Positions 48,049 through 61,200 of a stretch of DNA of 64,000 nucleotides are shown in pieces. The stretch spans positions 36,141,001 through 36,205,000 of the forward strand of contig JAYKKT010000091.1 in the NCBI GenBank assembly GCA_036023115.1. Direction: 5' to 3'. The translations under genes were made by a program, and so were the position numbers. The notes under the pieces were generated by a model. It saw nothing but the letters and a program-made list of their open reading frames with translations. It was not told the origin of the DNA and did not search any database. Every line of letters begins with the position of its first letter. The first letter of the stretch is position 1. This stretch comes from Brasenia schreberi (taxonomy: Eukaryota > Streptophyta > Magnoliopsida > Nymphaeales > Cabombaceae).

Positions 48049-51000
48049 ATGGAGCTTTCTCACCCACCACCTGATCTATCCCTTCAGATCAGTCCACCTG
48101 ATCCAATTCCTCCCCACCCTACATGGATCAATGATTCAGACCATGCTTCTCACTTGGATTGCTGGAGCCACACCCTCAACCCCAATCACCTGGCAACTAT
48201 TACTACTCCACAGACCTCTTTCCATCTCCCTCTGTCTATCCCCCCACTGCCGGAAACTGGTGCCATGCCGGCGACAAACTTCCATTTTCCTTCTAAAGGC
48301 AATGACTACCACTATACAGGCCATCATCATCATCACTATGGATTTATAAGGGGTGCTCCTGTTTATCACTCTCACCCTTTCCCAGCCTTCTTTCCGTCTG
48401 AGAGCTTCAACAACAGTTACAACACCATTGTAGCTGCCGACCCGTCTCCATCTCCATCTGCTGGAATCTTCAGATCGCGCCTCACAGGGAGATTTCCGGC
48501 CAAGCGAAGCCTGCGGGCACCTCGGATGCGGTGGACAAGCTCACTCCATGCCCGGTTCATCCATGCCGTGGAGCTCCTAGGAGGCCATGAGAGTAAGCCG
48601 TTGTTTCCTCTTTCCTTTTGAATTAGATGTTGATATGCAATCAAATCATACTGTTCCAACGACCACAAATACGTGCAGTTGGTTGAAAACCAATATGCAG
48701 AACAGAAGATAGACGTCGTAGTAATTAGCAACCTTGGTTTCTAGATTTTGTTGCTTATCGAAAATCTGAGGGGTGATCTCTTAAATGGTTTTTTCTCTTC
48801 TATTTCTTTCTCTCTTTTTGTTTCTAAAGGAGCAACGGCAAAATCCGTTCTTGAGCTACAAATACGTGCAGTTGGTTGAAAACCAATATTCAGAACAGAA
48901 GATAGACGTCGTAGTAATTAGCAACCTTGGTTTCTAGATTTTCTTGCTTATCTAAAATCTGAGGGGGGGTCTCTTAAATGGTTTTTTTCCTTCTATTTCT
49001 TTCTCTCTTTTTGTTTCTAAAGGAGCAACGCCAAAATCCGTTCTTGAGCTACAAATACATGCAGTTGGTTGAAAACCAATATTTCAGAACAGAAGATAGA
49101 CGTCGTATTAATTAGCAACCTTGGTTTCTAGATTTTCTTGCTTATCTAAAATCTGAGGGGGAATCTCTTAAATGTTTTTTTTCCCTTCTATTTCTTCCTC
49201 TCTTTTTGTTTCTAAAGGAGCAACGGCAAAATCCATTCTTGAGCTAAAATACGTGCAGTTGGTTGAAAACCAATATTCAGAACAGAAGATAGACGTCGTA
49301 GTAATTAGCAACCTTGGTTTCTAGATTTTCTTGCTTATCTAAAATCTGAGGGGGGATCTCTTAAATGTTTTTTTTTCCTTCTATTTCTTTCTCTCTTTTT
49401 GTTTCTAAAGGAGCAACGCCCAAATCCGTTCTTGAGCTCATGGATGTCAAGGATCTCACTCTAGCGCATGTCAAAAGCCATTTGCAGGTACTTCCATACA
49501 ATATTTTCCCTAATTATATGGCCACATGTTTTGATTCATTGATAGTTCACTATTAAGTCTCTTATGTGAATAAATCCTTCATTGTTGTTTAGTTTTTAAC
49601 ATAAGCAAGAAAATATACACATTACAATCTGCAAAAATTTCAGAAGCCACCCATTATCTCGAAACCCGAGTTCTATTGTGTCTCATAATCTCGAGATTTA
49701 TAAGGGAAATGAGAGAGAAAAGGTCGTACAATAGAAAGATAGTTGGGGAGCAGACACTGGGAGACTGAGTCTGAGTAGTCTGAGCCAAATGGAGGGGAGT
49801 GCCAAATCCATCTGTTTTCAATCATAAAATAACAATAAAAAAACCACTGAAAAGGGAAAGAAATTATCTTTGTTCCCTTTTAGAAAGAAAAAGTTGGTCA
49901 TCATTACACAATGATACATTCCTTTACGTGCTGACCAGACGTGAAGCCGTGGTTAACTAACCAGAACAAATCCAGACGAACCCTAGTCCTCTATTTTTCT
50001 CTTTTCTTTCAAAAACATTTATTGTGTAAATAAATTCTAAATGATTTTATTATATACTTTAATGAATATTGTTGTTATTAATATGACCGTCTTTTGGCTG
50101 CAGATGTATAGAACAGTGAAGACAACTGACAAGCCTGCAATATCGTCAGGCAAGACTTTGTTCATTCCTCATACAAAACTCTCTCTTTTGTTTAATTTCT
50201 TATTTGTTTTTGCCATTTCTTGGGATTGCTAAATTAAAAGATATGAGGAAGGAACGGTGGGGGCTTTTTTCTTTGTGCAGGGCATCAAGAAGGCTCCGAA
50301 AGAGGCCATGGCGGTGAAGTTTCTGATGAGTTTTCAGGAAACACTATACCGGCATCAGATTACATGACACCTCGAGAATCGCGACTTTTCTGTCAGAGCC
50401 TATGGAGCAATTCTTCCAGGTGAAACTTCATCCATGGCATTAGCCTTTATTTATTCTGTGACTTGAAAATCTAAGTTAAGAAATATGACATACCATGGAA
50501 GTGATAGGGAAAGGCGGAGTACCACGTTTGAGCTAATGTTTTCAATGTGAAGAAATGGATGCAGAATGCAACATATAAGTTTTGCTAACTGTTTTATTTA
50601 TTTCTTATTGCATTTGTACCATTCATATTGCAAAGATGCCTGCCTGCCTGCATGTATCTGCTGTTTATTATTATTATTATTATTATTTGTGTCCAATGAA
50701 GAAGACGTTCAGTGCTAAAAATATATCGATTTAGCATCTGCCACTTTCAAGATCATGCATTCAAGTTCTTTCTTATTGCGTTTCATTCTCAGAAATGGAG
50801 TTTCAACTATCTATGTATGTATGTATATACATAGGCACATAAAAACACGTACTCCTTCAAAAAAAAAAAACGGCGCGCAGACACCCAAACACAGAGGCTA
50901 CTCAGTATCACAAACGAAGCCTCAACTTTGGTTGATGCAGGACTTCTTTAAATCCTTACTTGTTATTAATTTCTGACTGATGCTTGAAGAGATATCTGCA

Positions 51001-51764
51001 TGTCTGCAGTCATGCTGATCCTATTTTTGGCAATTGAGTTCGAATTATTGGCCGTATAAGAATACCAAAATGCAATAAATAAAACTAAAGTGTCACCATA
51101 AATAGCTAAAAGAGGACACTGTCAGGATTAAAAGAAGGCTTGTTTATAAGCATCCTACATATGGTTTGTCACCATGACTACGAAGACTGCGAAAGCAAGA
51201 ATCAACGAGTCTTGTCTTATCAAGCTTTTGTTCCTTGTGTCTTAGATCATGGCAACATCCAAAATAAGAAAAGCAAGGGATAAGTCCACCAATTTTAGAT
51301 TCAGACAGATAGTGATAATTTCTATTCCAAAATGGAAAGGTATCTGTTGAGTGGCAGAAACTGTGGTAAAACTAAAAGATCCATTAAAGTATGGCTTGTG
51401 GAGGGTTAAAAACAAGGATTGATAAAGTTTTCCTGCAATTTCAATTAATGAGTGCTTAGATCATGATGGGACTTCCTTTATTTCTATCAGTACAGAGCCA
51501 AAGCTGATAATGGTTAATAGTGAAAGTTAATGCATCCCTTCTTTTCTGAAAGCATGCCTTTTTGGCTTTTGCTTTATCTCTCTGAGATGTTCTGTGTCAA
51601 TGAATGTTTGCAGTGGGGGAGCTTGGTTGCAGGCAGGCTCAGCGGATTACCAATCCAGCATTCCTACTTTAAAGGTACTAATTAAGACACTATCCTGAGA
51701 GTTTCCTTTCTTTATTTTCAGCTTTTAGCAACAGAAATAGAAGTCTCTTTCCGTTTAAATGAAA

Positions 51765-51847
<83 letters not shown>

Positions 51848-53095
51848 TAATCTTTTAGAACTATGTGTGGACAATGATTGGACATGGTTGATACTTCATA
51901 CGATTTTAGATAGAAAAATCATGTGTGTGTAAGTGCGTCTACTTGTATGTGAGATTTTGTATGTATATATACCGATCTATAGATTGAGTACGTACTAGCT
52001 ATTCTATGTAAATTAGCTTTTAATGTGTGTATATATACGTGTGACTATCTATATATTGTATGTATTGCACAATGCACTGGACATCTATATTACAAAGATA
52101 CATACATACACACATATGTACATATATAGATATATATATAGGGAGAGAAAAACACACTCATGTTTTGCTCGATGTGGACACAAGTGCAATGATCATCTTC
52201 ACGTGAATGCTAGAAACCATGCATTAGAGTATATCCATTCAGTGAAAACTTTGGGTTTCATCTTGCGAAGTTTCCATGCAATTTTAACCATTGATTTTTT
52301 ATCTCCTTAAGAACATAGTCAACGATGACTATAACATAACCTACATTTTCTAAAAAGAAACATAGAGAGAACGTCTTTGTCAGTTCGGACCATTAAAAGA
52401 AAGAAAATTTCTGCAATGAGGCACCTTGAGGACGATTTAAGGGATAGGGCGTTCAACTGCACATTATCTCGAACTCTCTCTTTTGTGTGTGCATGTTCCC
52501 TAATATGTATATATATAGAGAGGCATAATGTTGTGTAAGAGTATATAGTCTTATCCGGTGGCTATATTCATAGTAATAATGTATCATTCTTGTCACACGG
52601 TGGATTTTCATGTAATAAAAACGGCGTCCTGCTGGCGTAGGTATTGTTCTTGATCATCTATTAAACATGATTAAATGGCTAGGGTTGATAAATATATACT
52701 CTTAAAAGACCTATCATTTTTTGTTTATATATATAGAGAGAGGTAATGTCAAGTGTATAATGTTTTTTCATAATCTTTAATAACAAAATTTATTATTAAA
52801 TCTTTAAGATTAAAGATGGAGGTGAATGAAAAAGTTGCTTCAACCGCTAATCTCAAAAATTGAATTTAGCACTCCTTATATATATAATAAAGGTTTTAAT
52901 TAAGTAATTTATAGTTGTAGTTTTTTAGATGTAGATAGATGGTTATCGATGTTGTGTACGGATTTGCAGTTTACGAGTACTGCTAAAGTTGTACATTTAC
53001 AGGAAAAAAGCAGCAGCCCGGAGAGCTCAACCACTGTTTCAGGAACCCAACCCAAGAGCCCCAACCTAGACTTCACTCTGGGGAGACCTGACTAA
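48049..53095 (+). CDS. KANADI-type GARP transcription factor
   Basis: Six exons join in phase to 319 aa: 48049-48592, 49411-49487, 50104-50149, 50281-50419, 51614-51674 and 53003-53095. The N-terminus MELSHPPPDLSLQISPP holds the LSLQI-type motif of the family. The GARP DNA-binding domain starts near residue 155 (RAPRMRWTSSLHARFIHAVE) and spans the exon 1/2/3 joints (VLELMDVKDLTLAHVKSHLQ, then MYRTVKTTDKP). The C-terminus PNLDFTLGRPD matches the conserved KANADI ending. KANADI proteins act in the nucleus to set abaxial identity in leaves and carpels. The intron after exon 3 appears to use a GC donor (CAG then GCAAGA). Intron 1 holds a tandem array copying the exon 2 acceptor. The subtype (KAN1, 2 or 3) is not resolved. 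Confidence 0.93.
48665..49438 (+). repeat. Four-copy 193-bp tandem array copying the exon 2 acceptor
   Basis: Units of 193-195 bp repeat four times. Each holds about 165 bp of intron with a T-rich tract, the acceptor TTTCTAAAG, and 28 bases of exon 2 (GAGCAACG...TTGAGCT). Copies of the exon start lie at 48830, 49023, 49218 and 49411. Only the last continues into the real exon. Copies differ by few bases; the third exon copy lacks two bases after GAGCT. Reading from a decoy gives RATAKSVLEL and then a stop soon after. Confidence 0.95.
51769..51845. repeat. Long TA microsatellite in KANADI intron 5
   Basis: About 38 uninterrupted TA units. Other short TA and GT runs follow to 52140. Confidence 0.95.
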
Positions 53096-54080
53096 TCCAT
53101 GAAAGGGCGAAAGCAAGAACTTATCGACGGGACGGCGAGAATGATGTGGTAGCTAGCTTGGGGTTCTTAACAGATTAATGGATTTGAAAAGGAATTATGC
53201 TTCTGTTATGAGAATTTATGGTTCCTCCTCATGCAAGCCTCGGAAGGACGTACATGACTTATATATAAAAAAAAGGATTTAAAGGCAAAGGTAACATCAG
53301 ATCAATGTGTCTCTTCATGATAAAAGTGTCACCGACCGTGGGATGCCGTCTTGGTAAGTGTATTCTTACAGACAGCTGCAGCTAGCAGCCTTATCATTCA
53401 AGTATAATTGACATCTCTCTCTCTCTCTCACGCACGCACGCACATACACACGAATGCACGCAGACAACAATGACTCACCAGCTTGCTTAAAATCCATAAG
53501 TGGTGAATGATGAGTGAATCGATAATGAACCTTTCTTATTTACAAAAAGCTAGATAAAAGCAGTTGGATGTTATATATCTTTCAATTTTACTATCTTGAT
53601 ATATATTTTGCTTGAGTCGATCTGACGTTGGTTCGCATGGTCAATTGCTGTTCTTGTGCGAGGAATCACTATCTCATTTTCAGTACTTTCAGCAACCTAA
53701 GAATCTGTCTTCCACAGGAAACCTGGTCAACGTAAGAATCTTATCAACCACCACATATTGTAAAAGGACTTTCGGGTACTAGGACAATAAGAAGATGCTT
53801 GCATCGAAAGTATGGTTATGCCTTGCAGTATCACTAAGAATCGTTCCATTTTAGACAATAACCATGTTCCACATTAATTATAAGAATAATTAATGAGTTG
53901 ATTGTATCATGATAGTGATCAAGTACGCTTTTGGAGAAACCTACAAGTACGGGCATGTCTGTGCCATTCAATTATGAACTTTAAACTGCTTGAGGGTTTA
54001 GGAAATGAAGATCAAATTGTCCAATACTTGTTTAATTTTGCTTATATGAAGTTCATTATTCTTTTTCATTTATAATGGAC
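53096..54080. other. KANADI 3' region and intergenic DNA
   Basis: No supported gene. A CT/CA run lies at 53415-53455. The first part should hold the KANADI 3' UTR. Confidence 0.5.
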
Positions 54081-54084
54081 AACC

Positions 54085-54215
54085 CAGTTGCCCCTCCCTC
54101 CCCTCTTGATTTAGCAAAATTAAGAACGGAGATGATTCCCACAGGAATCGAACTCTGGTCATTTCCCATGAATATGACAGCAAGAAACCGCTTCCACTAT
54201 GCATATGCAGTCGCA
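54085..54215 (-). mobile_element. tRNA-like SINE or tRNA-derived fragment
   Basis: On the minus strand GAGTTCGATTCCTGTGGG carries a good B box (GTTCGATTCC) and GCATAGTGGAAGCGG upstream is A-box-like. T-rich and C-rich sequence follows. No cloverleaf can be folded by eye, so it is not called as a tRNA gene. Confidence 0.45.
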
Positions 54216-54539
54216 TATTTTTTAGGTAGGTTGACCGAAAACTGTAGAACCCTTTAAAATGTAAGTTCTCAACTGGATTAACCAGCTGTGTATGTTTCCT
54301 AAAGTTTAACTTTATACATCTTTTATGAATGGTTATAAAATCTTGAAGCTTATCATCTCGATTGCTTACAGCTTATATACACCAAAAGCAAATCAAACCA
54401 AGCCTTCTTTTGCTCTAGGTGGGGTCTCCTATATAGATTCGTGGTCTCCATTAAGCTCTATCAGAATCAAAGATCTGAGACGAGTTTCTAAAAGACTTCA
54501 TTTTGTCTGCATTTCTTTAGACTCAACCAATTAGAGAAT

Positions 54540-56704
54540 TCTTTTTAGCAAGTGATACCCAAGTAGGTCTACCTCAATCCTGCGTGTGCAGCACTGAAAC
54601 AAAAAGAAGAAAAAGGGAAAAGGCGTTCAGCTTTTCTGTTACGCGGTGGAGCACGTGACTGCTGCAAAAGGTCGTTCTTGTATGGACAAACGTACTTTTC
54701 TGGTGCAGATAAAACTTGCTTTATGTGTATGTGTTCACCTGAAAGAATGTGCTGTGTGCAATTCTTTGCTGTAGAACGTGATTCACTCTTTCGTAAATTA
54801 TCACTGATATACATTTTGAAGGTCGTACCTCATTCATTGTTATATCCTCAGTCTTTTAGAGATGCTCCAGATGTATATAAAGAGGCGTCTTATAATTTTT
54901 GATTCATCACAGTGATTTGTTTCTGATCTGTAGTGACCGTGGACGTAGAGAAGAAGGATTCTTCTCTCTCCCTCTCTGAACGACGGTGTGAATTTCTTAC
55001 GTTTGATTCTTCTTCTCTTCGTTCTTCGTTCCCAAGAATCGATCGTCCACGAAATGGTTCTTCTTTGTAGACAAAAATAGTTCTGTTACGTCTAACATAA
55101 ACCACCATACTGTTGGACGATCGATGCGTGGTGGAGGGATGCCAACTTAAAGTTATTTAAGTTATTCCACTTTGACATCTCTGGTGTTAGCCTCTCTATC
55201 TGATGAGGCACGTAAACCATGGTGGAGGGATGGATATGGTTAGCTTGTTTTAATATCATCACCTATAGGGAACAAAAGGAAAGGACGGAATGAATGAAAT
55301 ATACAAACAATTAACTAAATTAATTATAAAACAAGATTTACGTAGCTGAAGGACTCCTCGTCTCCTTTGTGCATGGCCGCTCGAGAGAATTTTACTAGTT
55401 CAATGATCAAAGTTACGTGATGAAAGCAGGATACATCTGTCAAAAACTGGAAATATACAAATAAATCGGAGATAGTTGTGGAAAACGTAAAATCAAACTC
55501 CAATATTCCTTCACTTTCAAGGCAAAATGATCGATGAGATAAATTAAAGAGAATAATTAAATTCTTTGTCTTCCAATTTCGAAACTAAATAAAGTTTATT
55601 TGCATAATTCAGTTTGTGGTTCTCAAGACATAGTCCATTGTAAGCCCAATTCGAAATCATGCCCTCACTATTAACATAATATCTTCTTCACTCACTTTTA
55701 TAATCTTGCAAGAAAAGGATATCGCTCTCTCGAATTAAATTCGAGGGAAAAACCATCATCCAAAAAAATTCTACGAAAAAACAACTGTGCCCAAGTTAAG
55801 AAAACCCCCCAGCAACAGCATATGTGATGTACGTAAGGTATGCATGGCCTGCCAACACATCTTCGAGACAGTAATAATTAGTTAAATTATTCATTTTTAA
55901 ATGTTTAAAGATGGTCTCTTTTTCGAATTTCTCAGATATAAATAAGTCCGACTTGTTGAGTTAGGTTTAATTATATTATATAACATGAGAATTTCAGAAA
56001 GCCAAGATACTACTTGATCAATGCATCATAATAGTAAACTGAATTAACGCTGACAAAATCAACGTAAGTTAGATGGTCACCTAAGATTTGGAGCTCAAAT
56101 AATATGGTGAAACCTGAAAAACCCTGCCCTGGTTCTTAATTTCTAATCTATTGAGTTGTCAACACGCACAACCGTGATGAACACCATGTTGCTGCTCCTG
56201 TAGTGGATGTGTTAGTGAATATATATATATATATATATAAACATTATATGTGTGTGTGCGCGCGCGTTTGTATATACACATATTACAGTTGAAAGAACAG
56301 GCACTCCTATGGTTTTATTGGCTTCATGATATCGCCCAGCCACTTCAAAAATAGATATTTTCATGCATGATATTCAATTTGGAACAGATGAGAAAGTAAA
56401 GTCGTATGCCGTAACCTACGCACAACCATGGTTAAAATGCCAGCATCGAAGACTGAAGTCGTCACAATGACTTTTTTTTTATATCTTTTTGTGGACCATG
56501 GATATTCTAAGCTGAAGCCGGGATTGCAAGATTTAGACTACAAAGTAATCGATACAATGCATTGTTCCATCAGATTATTTGAATCTACGGTGCACATCAT
56601 ATATATGAGGTTATAAAGCTCATATATATAAACTTATAAACTTACCAAGATTATATATATAAGGTAATAAAGCTCATATCTATAAACCTATCAATTTATA
56701 AAGA

Positions 56705-56758
<54 letters not shown>

Positions 56759-57060
56759 GGTTGAGTTCGGTTCTCATGTCGGTTCCAACATGAACTGTGA
56801 AGTAAATTACCAAGTTTTTTCCTTGCTAGAATTGAAATGAACCAAACTACCGAACCAAACCGGGCTGGAATCATAGGTTTGTGCTTAAATTGGAGATCCT
56901 GTGCGTTTGAGAGAGAGAAAGAGAGAATCATAGGTTTTGAAACCCATGAGGTGATTGAGATGGAATTCCATCTGTAAGGGTGGCACTGCTGTATTATGAA
57001 AGCAGAGATGAATGCCTTTATCAAAGGATGTCTGTTGTACTAATGATCCACTCAATTTTC
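54540..57060. other. Intergenic DNA, possible solo LTR
   Basis: No supported gene. GTGACCGTGGACGTAGAG near 54932, followed by a CT-rich leader to about 55110, resembles the downstream half of a copia LTR, but no matching start or target duplication was found. Microsatellites lie at 56219-56240 (TA) and 56707-56756 (TA). The 56590-56700 stretch repeats AAGCTCATAT(C/A)TATAAAC. Confidence 0.3.
56707..56756. repeat. TA microsatellite
   Basis: About 24 AT units; non-coding. Confidence 0.95.
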
Positions 57061-57066
57061 CTCCCT

Positions 57067-57430
57067 GTGTGAGCAGCAAAGTTTCTTTTCCACCATCCCA
57101 CTTCAGTTAGTACATTAGTTAGAGAAGGTTATTGTGAAGATAAGGTGGCCATTCTTGGCAACCTCATCACAGAAACGGCTAGAATGACCATCCAGCCGCT
57201 ATCTGTGGAAAGGTTACGGGAATGGGATGTAACGGCCATAACAAGCCCTGTGTGAGCAGTAAATTTCTTTTCCACCATCCCACTTCAGTTAGTACATTAG
57301 TTAGAGAAGGTTATTGTGAAGATAAGGTGGCCATTCTTGGCAACCTCATCACACAAACGGCTAGAATGACCATCCAACCGCTATATGTGGAAAGGTTGCA
57401 GGAATGGGCTGTAATGGCCATAACAAGCTT
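57067..57430 (+). repeat. 182-bp tandem duplication across an LTR junction
   Basis: Two units start with TGTGAGCAG (57067 and about 57250). Each contains the same flanking DNA (CTTTTCCACCATCCCACTTC) followed by the first 115 bp of the LTR (TGTGAAGATAAGGTGGCC at 57133 and 57315). Only the second unit continues into a full LTR. Confidence 0.9.
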
Positions 57431-57746
57431 AAACAACTGATCATTTACGAAGTTCATCCGTAACTGACCAGACAAGGGCTCTAGGAGAGGAAAGCCCAAT
57501 AGAGAATCCGAGGAGGTTCAAGAGCAGGCATTGCTCTATAAATACATAGTAGCGCAAAGATCAAAATATATAAAAAATGTGAAGTGAAACCCTCTAAGGG
57601 AAAACCTACTGCGAGAAAACCTCAAAATAAAAACCACTCATACCTATTTTCTTGTTTCTTCTTTATAGACGAGTTGTTGTTGCATACCTGACATAAGGAG
57701 ATCGAAAGTTGCAGAGGACGTCAAGATAGCCTACTAGAGGTCAACA
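57315..57746 (+). repeat. 5' LTR
   Basis: TGTGAAG start and GGTCAACA end, followed by the primer site. The downstream half holds CTCTATAAATACATAG, a TATA-box-like start signal. Confidence 0.88.
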
Positions 57747-57939
57747 TTGGTATCAGGGCCTCATTCATCCTGTAAAACAGGTACACAATTAGTTTTTGTA
57801 TAAAAAGGAAGAAAAAAAAAGAAAAATACAGAAAGGAAAGATAACACCCTTGGCCGAAATAGTGTCAGAAACCACAACATGTGACCTGAGACAGTAAAAA
57901 AGGAAATTGGTCAAAATAGTCGAAAAGAAAAACTCAGAC

Positions 57940-58260
57940 AATCGAAAGGCTAGCCAAAGGCAAATTCTGGCGGCCTGAGGGCAATCAAAAGGAAAAACCT
58001 GGTTAACCGGCAGACTAGCCAGAGGCAAATCTTGGCGGCCTGAGGCCAGGCGAAAGGGACAGCCAAACATCTTGAAAGTCAACCAGTGGCAAAGACACTT
58101 GCGGTTTAAGGTTAGATGAGAAGAGGAACTCATAGGCGATCGGAGGCTAGCCAGAGGGAAATCTATAGCAATCGTAGGCCAACCAGATGAGAAGAGGAGC
58201 CCATAGGCGGTCAGAGGCTAGCTAGAGGGAAATCGAGGCAGTCACATGCTAGCCAAGAAG
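57940..58260 (+). repeat. Imperfect tandem repeats in the copia leader
   Basis: Units of roughly 60-75 bp share GGCTAGCCAGAGG(C/G)AAAT and GGCGGCCTGAGG or GGCGGTCAGAGG words. At least four units are recognisable between 57945 and 58255. Confidence 0.7.
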
Positions 58261-61200
58261 CGACGAAGGAGAGGTGGATGGCCACTCCCGCTCCTCTCTC
58301 TCTCTTCCTCTCAAAAATCTCTCTCCTCCCTTTTATATCAGTTGGAAAACCGCTCAGCTTTTTTTGGAAACTGTAGGCAGGAACCAACAGTTTTTAGGAA
58401 ACTGCCTTGGGTAGTGGATTGACAAGTCCAATCTGCCCGTCTGTTTTTTATAAATTACAAATTGTCATTGGGTAAAATTATCAAAATATCCAGATATTTT
58501 TAAATAAAAAAGATAGTTTACCCTAAGTTATGCAAAAAGTTTGTTTTGTCGTTTGGCAGTTTATAAAAATTATGAAAAACTAGGAGACTAAATTACTTTT
58601 CTGCCATTACCTGATAAAAATATTATAGTACTACCATTGTATTAAAAGGAAAAGTTGCCCCTATCTTTTGTGAAAAATTACACATTTAAACTAAGGGGCA
58701 AAATTAAGCATTTATCCTCGATCAATAACAAAGTTTCCAAAAAAAAAACACAATTTTACTATTTTATCCTTGGTCTTTTTGGAAAATCATAAAACCTAAC
58801 AAACAAATAAAATTATCGTTTTATCCCTAGTGTTTTGGAAAATTATCGAAGAAGAATTTTTGAAAAAGTTACAAAATTATCCCAACTTGATTTTATAATA
58901 TAACCATGAACTTATTTGCAATTCATTATTTGGATATTGTGCATTATGTTAATTAAAACTCTGCTATTTTTTATCTATTGCTTGGTAAATGCTTTCCTTG
59001 TAGACTGTCTATTTATTAAATTTGCCACACATAAGAATTAACTCTAGAATATGTGTGTTGGAATTAATAAAGACAAAAAAGTTAAATGATCTAAACTACC
59101 AAACATGAAAAAGAAGAATACCGTTGGCTCTAACACTTTAAGGTGTAGAGTACGTTTTGAAGAAAACAATGCGTTCACTACCACCAGATGTTATAGAGCA
59201 ACATAGAGAAATGTAGAAAACATTTCTTAAAGATGACATGATAGTGAGAACGATCATGTTAACATACATGAAGGATGACCTGATTAGGGTATTCAAAGAA
59301 TTCGAGATCGCAAAAGAGTTGTTCGACTCTATAACAACTAAATATGATATTACTATCAAATTGCATATTTAGTTACTGCTACAAAAATATAACTCTTATA
59401 AAATGAAAGAAGGAGATAATATAGTAGAACATCTGAACCATATGCCGATAATGGCAAGAGATTTAGTTGTGGCAAAATCAGACATCCTAAAATCGATGTA
59501 GATATCTACCATACTAAATAGTCTTTCTTTGTCATGGAACATAATTACTACTACCCTTAGACTAGGGCCTAAAATAATATTTTTTGAATTACCCCTAAAA
59601 GTAGCAATTGAGTGAGAACAAATAAATAAAAATAAAAGAGAGAAATTGTTAGTAGTGCAAGATGAGATAGGGTTTAGCTCAAAACCCAACCAAATAAGAA
59701 ATAATTAAAATAAGAAGTTTGACAAAAATAATAAAAAAGGACGGTCAATCTTTTAAAAAAGTGCAAGAAATCGCTTATCGAGTTAAGTGTTTCAGTTGTG
59801 AAAAGATGGTACACTAAAAGAGGGATTGTCGCAACAAAAATAGTGTAGGAAATAACACACAATGCGGACAATTAAAGAAACATTACATAATCTGCGTGAT
59901 GTTAGAAAGTCTCTATATGGACCGCCTCATGATTGGTTGGTGGATTGACTTAGAAGCAACCAAACACTTACTGATAAGATTTAAGGAAAACACTTGGAGA
60001 AAGTGTGAATATTGTATACAAGAAAAAATGACAAGAACAGTTTTCCCAAAAAGAGAAGGGCAAAAACCTTGTTGGAATTCATTTACACTGATTTATGTGG
60101 ACCCTTCAAAGTAAGGTCACAACAAGGAAAAGTTATTTCATTACCTTTATCGATAATTACTTGACATATACGTATATATATATATATATATATATCTCCT
60201 AGCACATAAATCTGAGACACTTGAAGCTTTTAAAGAATATAAGTAGGAAGTTAAAAATCAACTATAACATTTAATGAAAGTCTTAAGATCAAATAGAGGT
60301 GGAGAATATACCTCTGCGGATTTGTTGGAATTCTGTAAAGACTTTGATATTTCAAAGCAAAAAACAATACTTAGGATACCTCAACAAAATGGTGTAGTTG
60401 AAAGATAGAATAAGACCTTACCAAACATGACAAGGTCAATGTTAATAGATGTCTCTCTACAAAGGACTTCTTCGAGAGAAGCAGTAAATATAGCGATATA
60501 CATACTCAATAGAGTACCCTGTAAGGTTGTATTCACTACACCATATGAGATGTGGTTTGAAAGAAAATTTACTTAGGTCATCTAAAGAGGTGGATATCTA
60601 TTGTTCATGTAAAGATCCTTGATTAGTCTAGAGATAAGCTACACAACATGCCCTTCAGATGTATATTAATCAGATATCCTAAAGGCTCAAAGGGATATCG
60701 ATTTTATCATAAGGATCATGGATTGATAGAGAGTAAAGATGTTGAATTCTTAGAAGATACTAAGAATGACATCTTAGAAAATAATAATGTGTATGCTGAT
60801 AATATATTAGATTTAGATTAATCATCATTCAAACTCATACTAGACTAAGGGCCACATCGTTCTACTTAAACAATTATCATACTTATTTTACAAAAGAAGT
60901 GTGTAATTTGGTGGATTTAGATTTGTTCACTTATAGCTTGACTTATTAGTAAGTTATAAACTCATCAAAAGCAACAAACTGAGAGAAATCTATAGATGAG
61001 AAAATTGAATCTATTGAGAAAAACCAAGTCTGAGAACTGACTGATTTGCCAAAAGAAAAGAAAGCCATAGGCTGTAAATGAGTTCTGAAAAAGAAGTATA
61101 AGGTCGATGGTTCAATAGTCAAGTTTAATACGAGGTTGATTGCAAAAGATTTTCGCAAAAAAAGATGATAGATTATGTTGAGACATATTCCTCTATTATG

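Noticed and set aside
48665..49438. Regularly spaced repeats resembling a CRISPR array
   Set aside because: The 193-bp units are full tandem copies without unique spacers, and they contain a splice acceptor and exon text of a plant gene.
54143..54205. A possible tRNA gene on the minus strand
   Set aside because: A good B box exists but no cloverleaf can be formed by eye.
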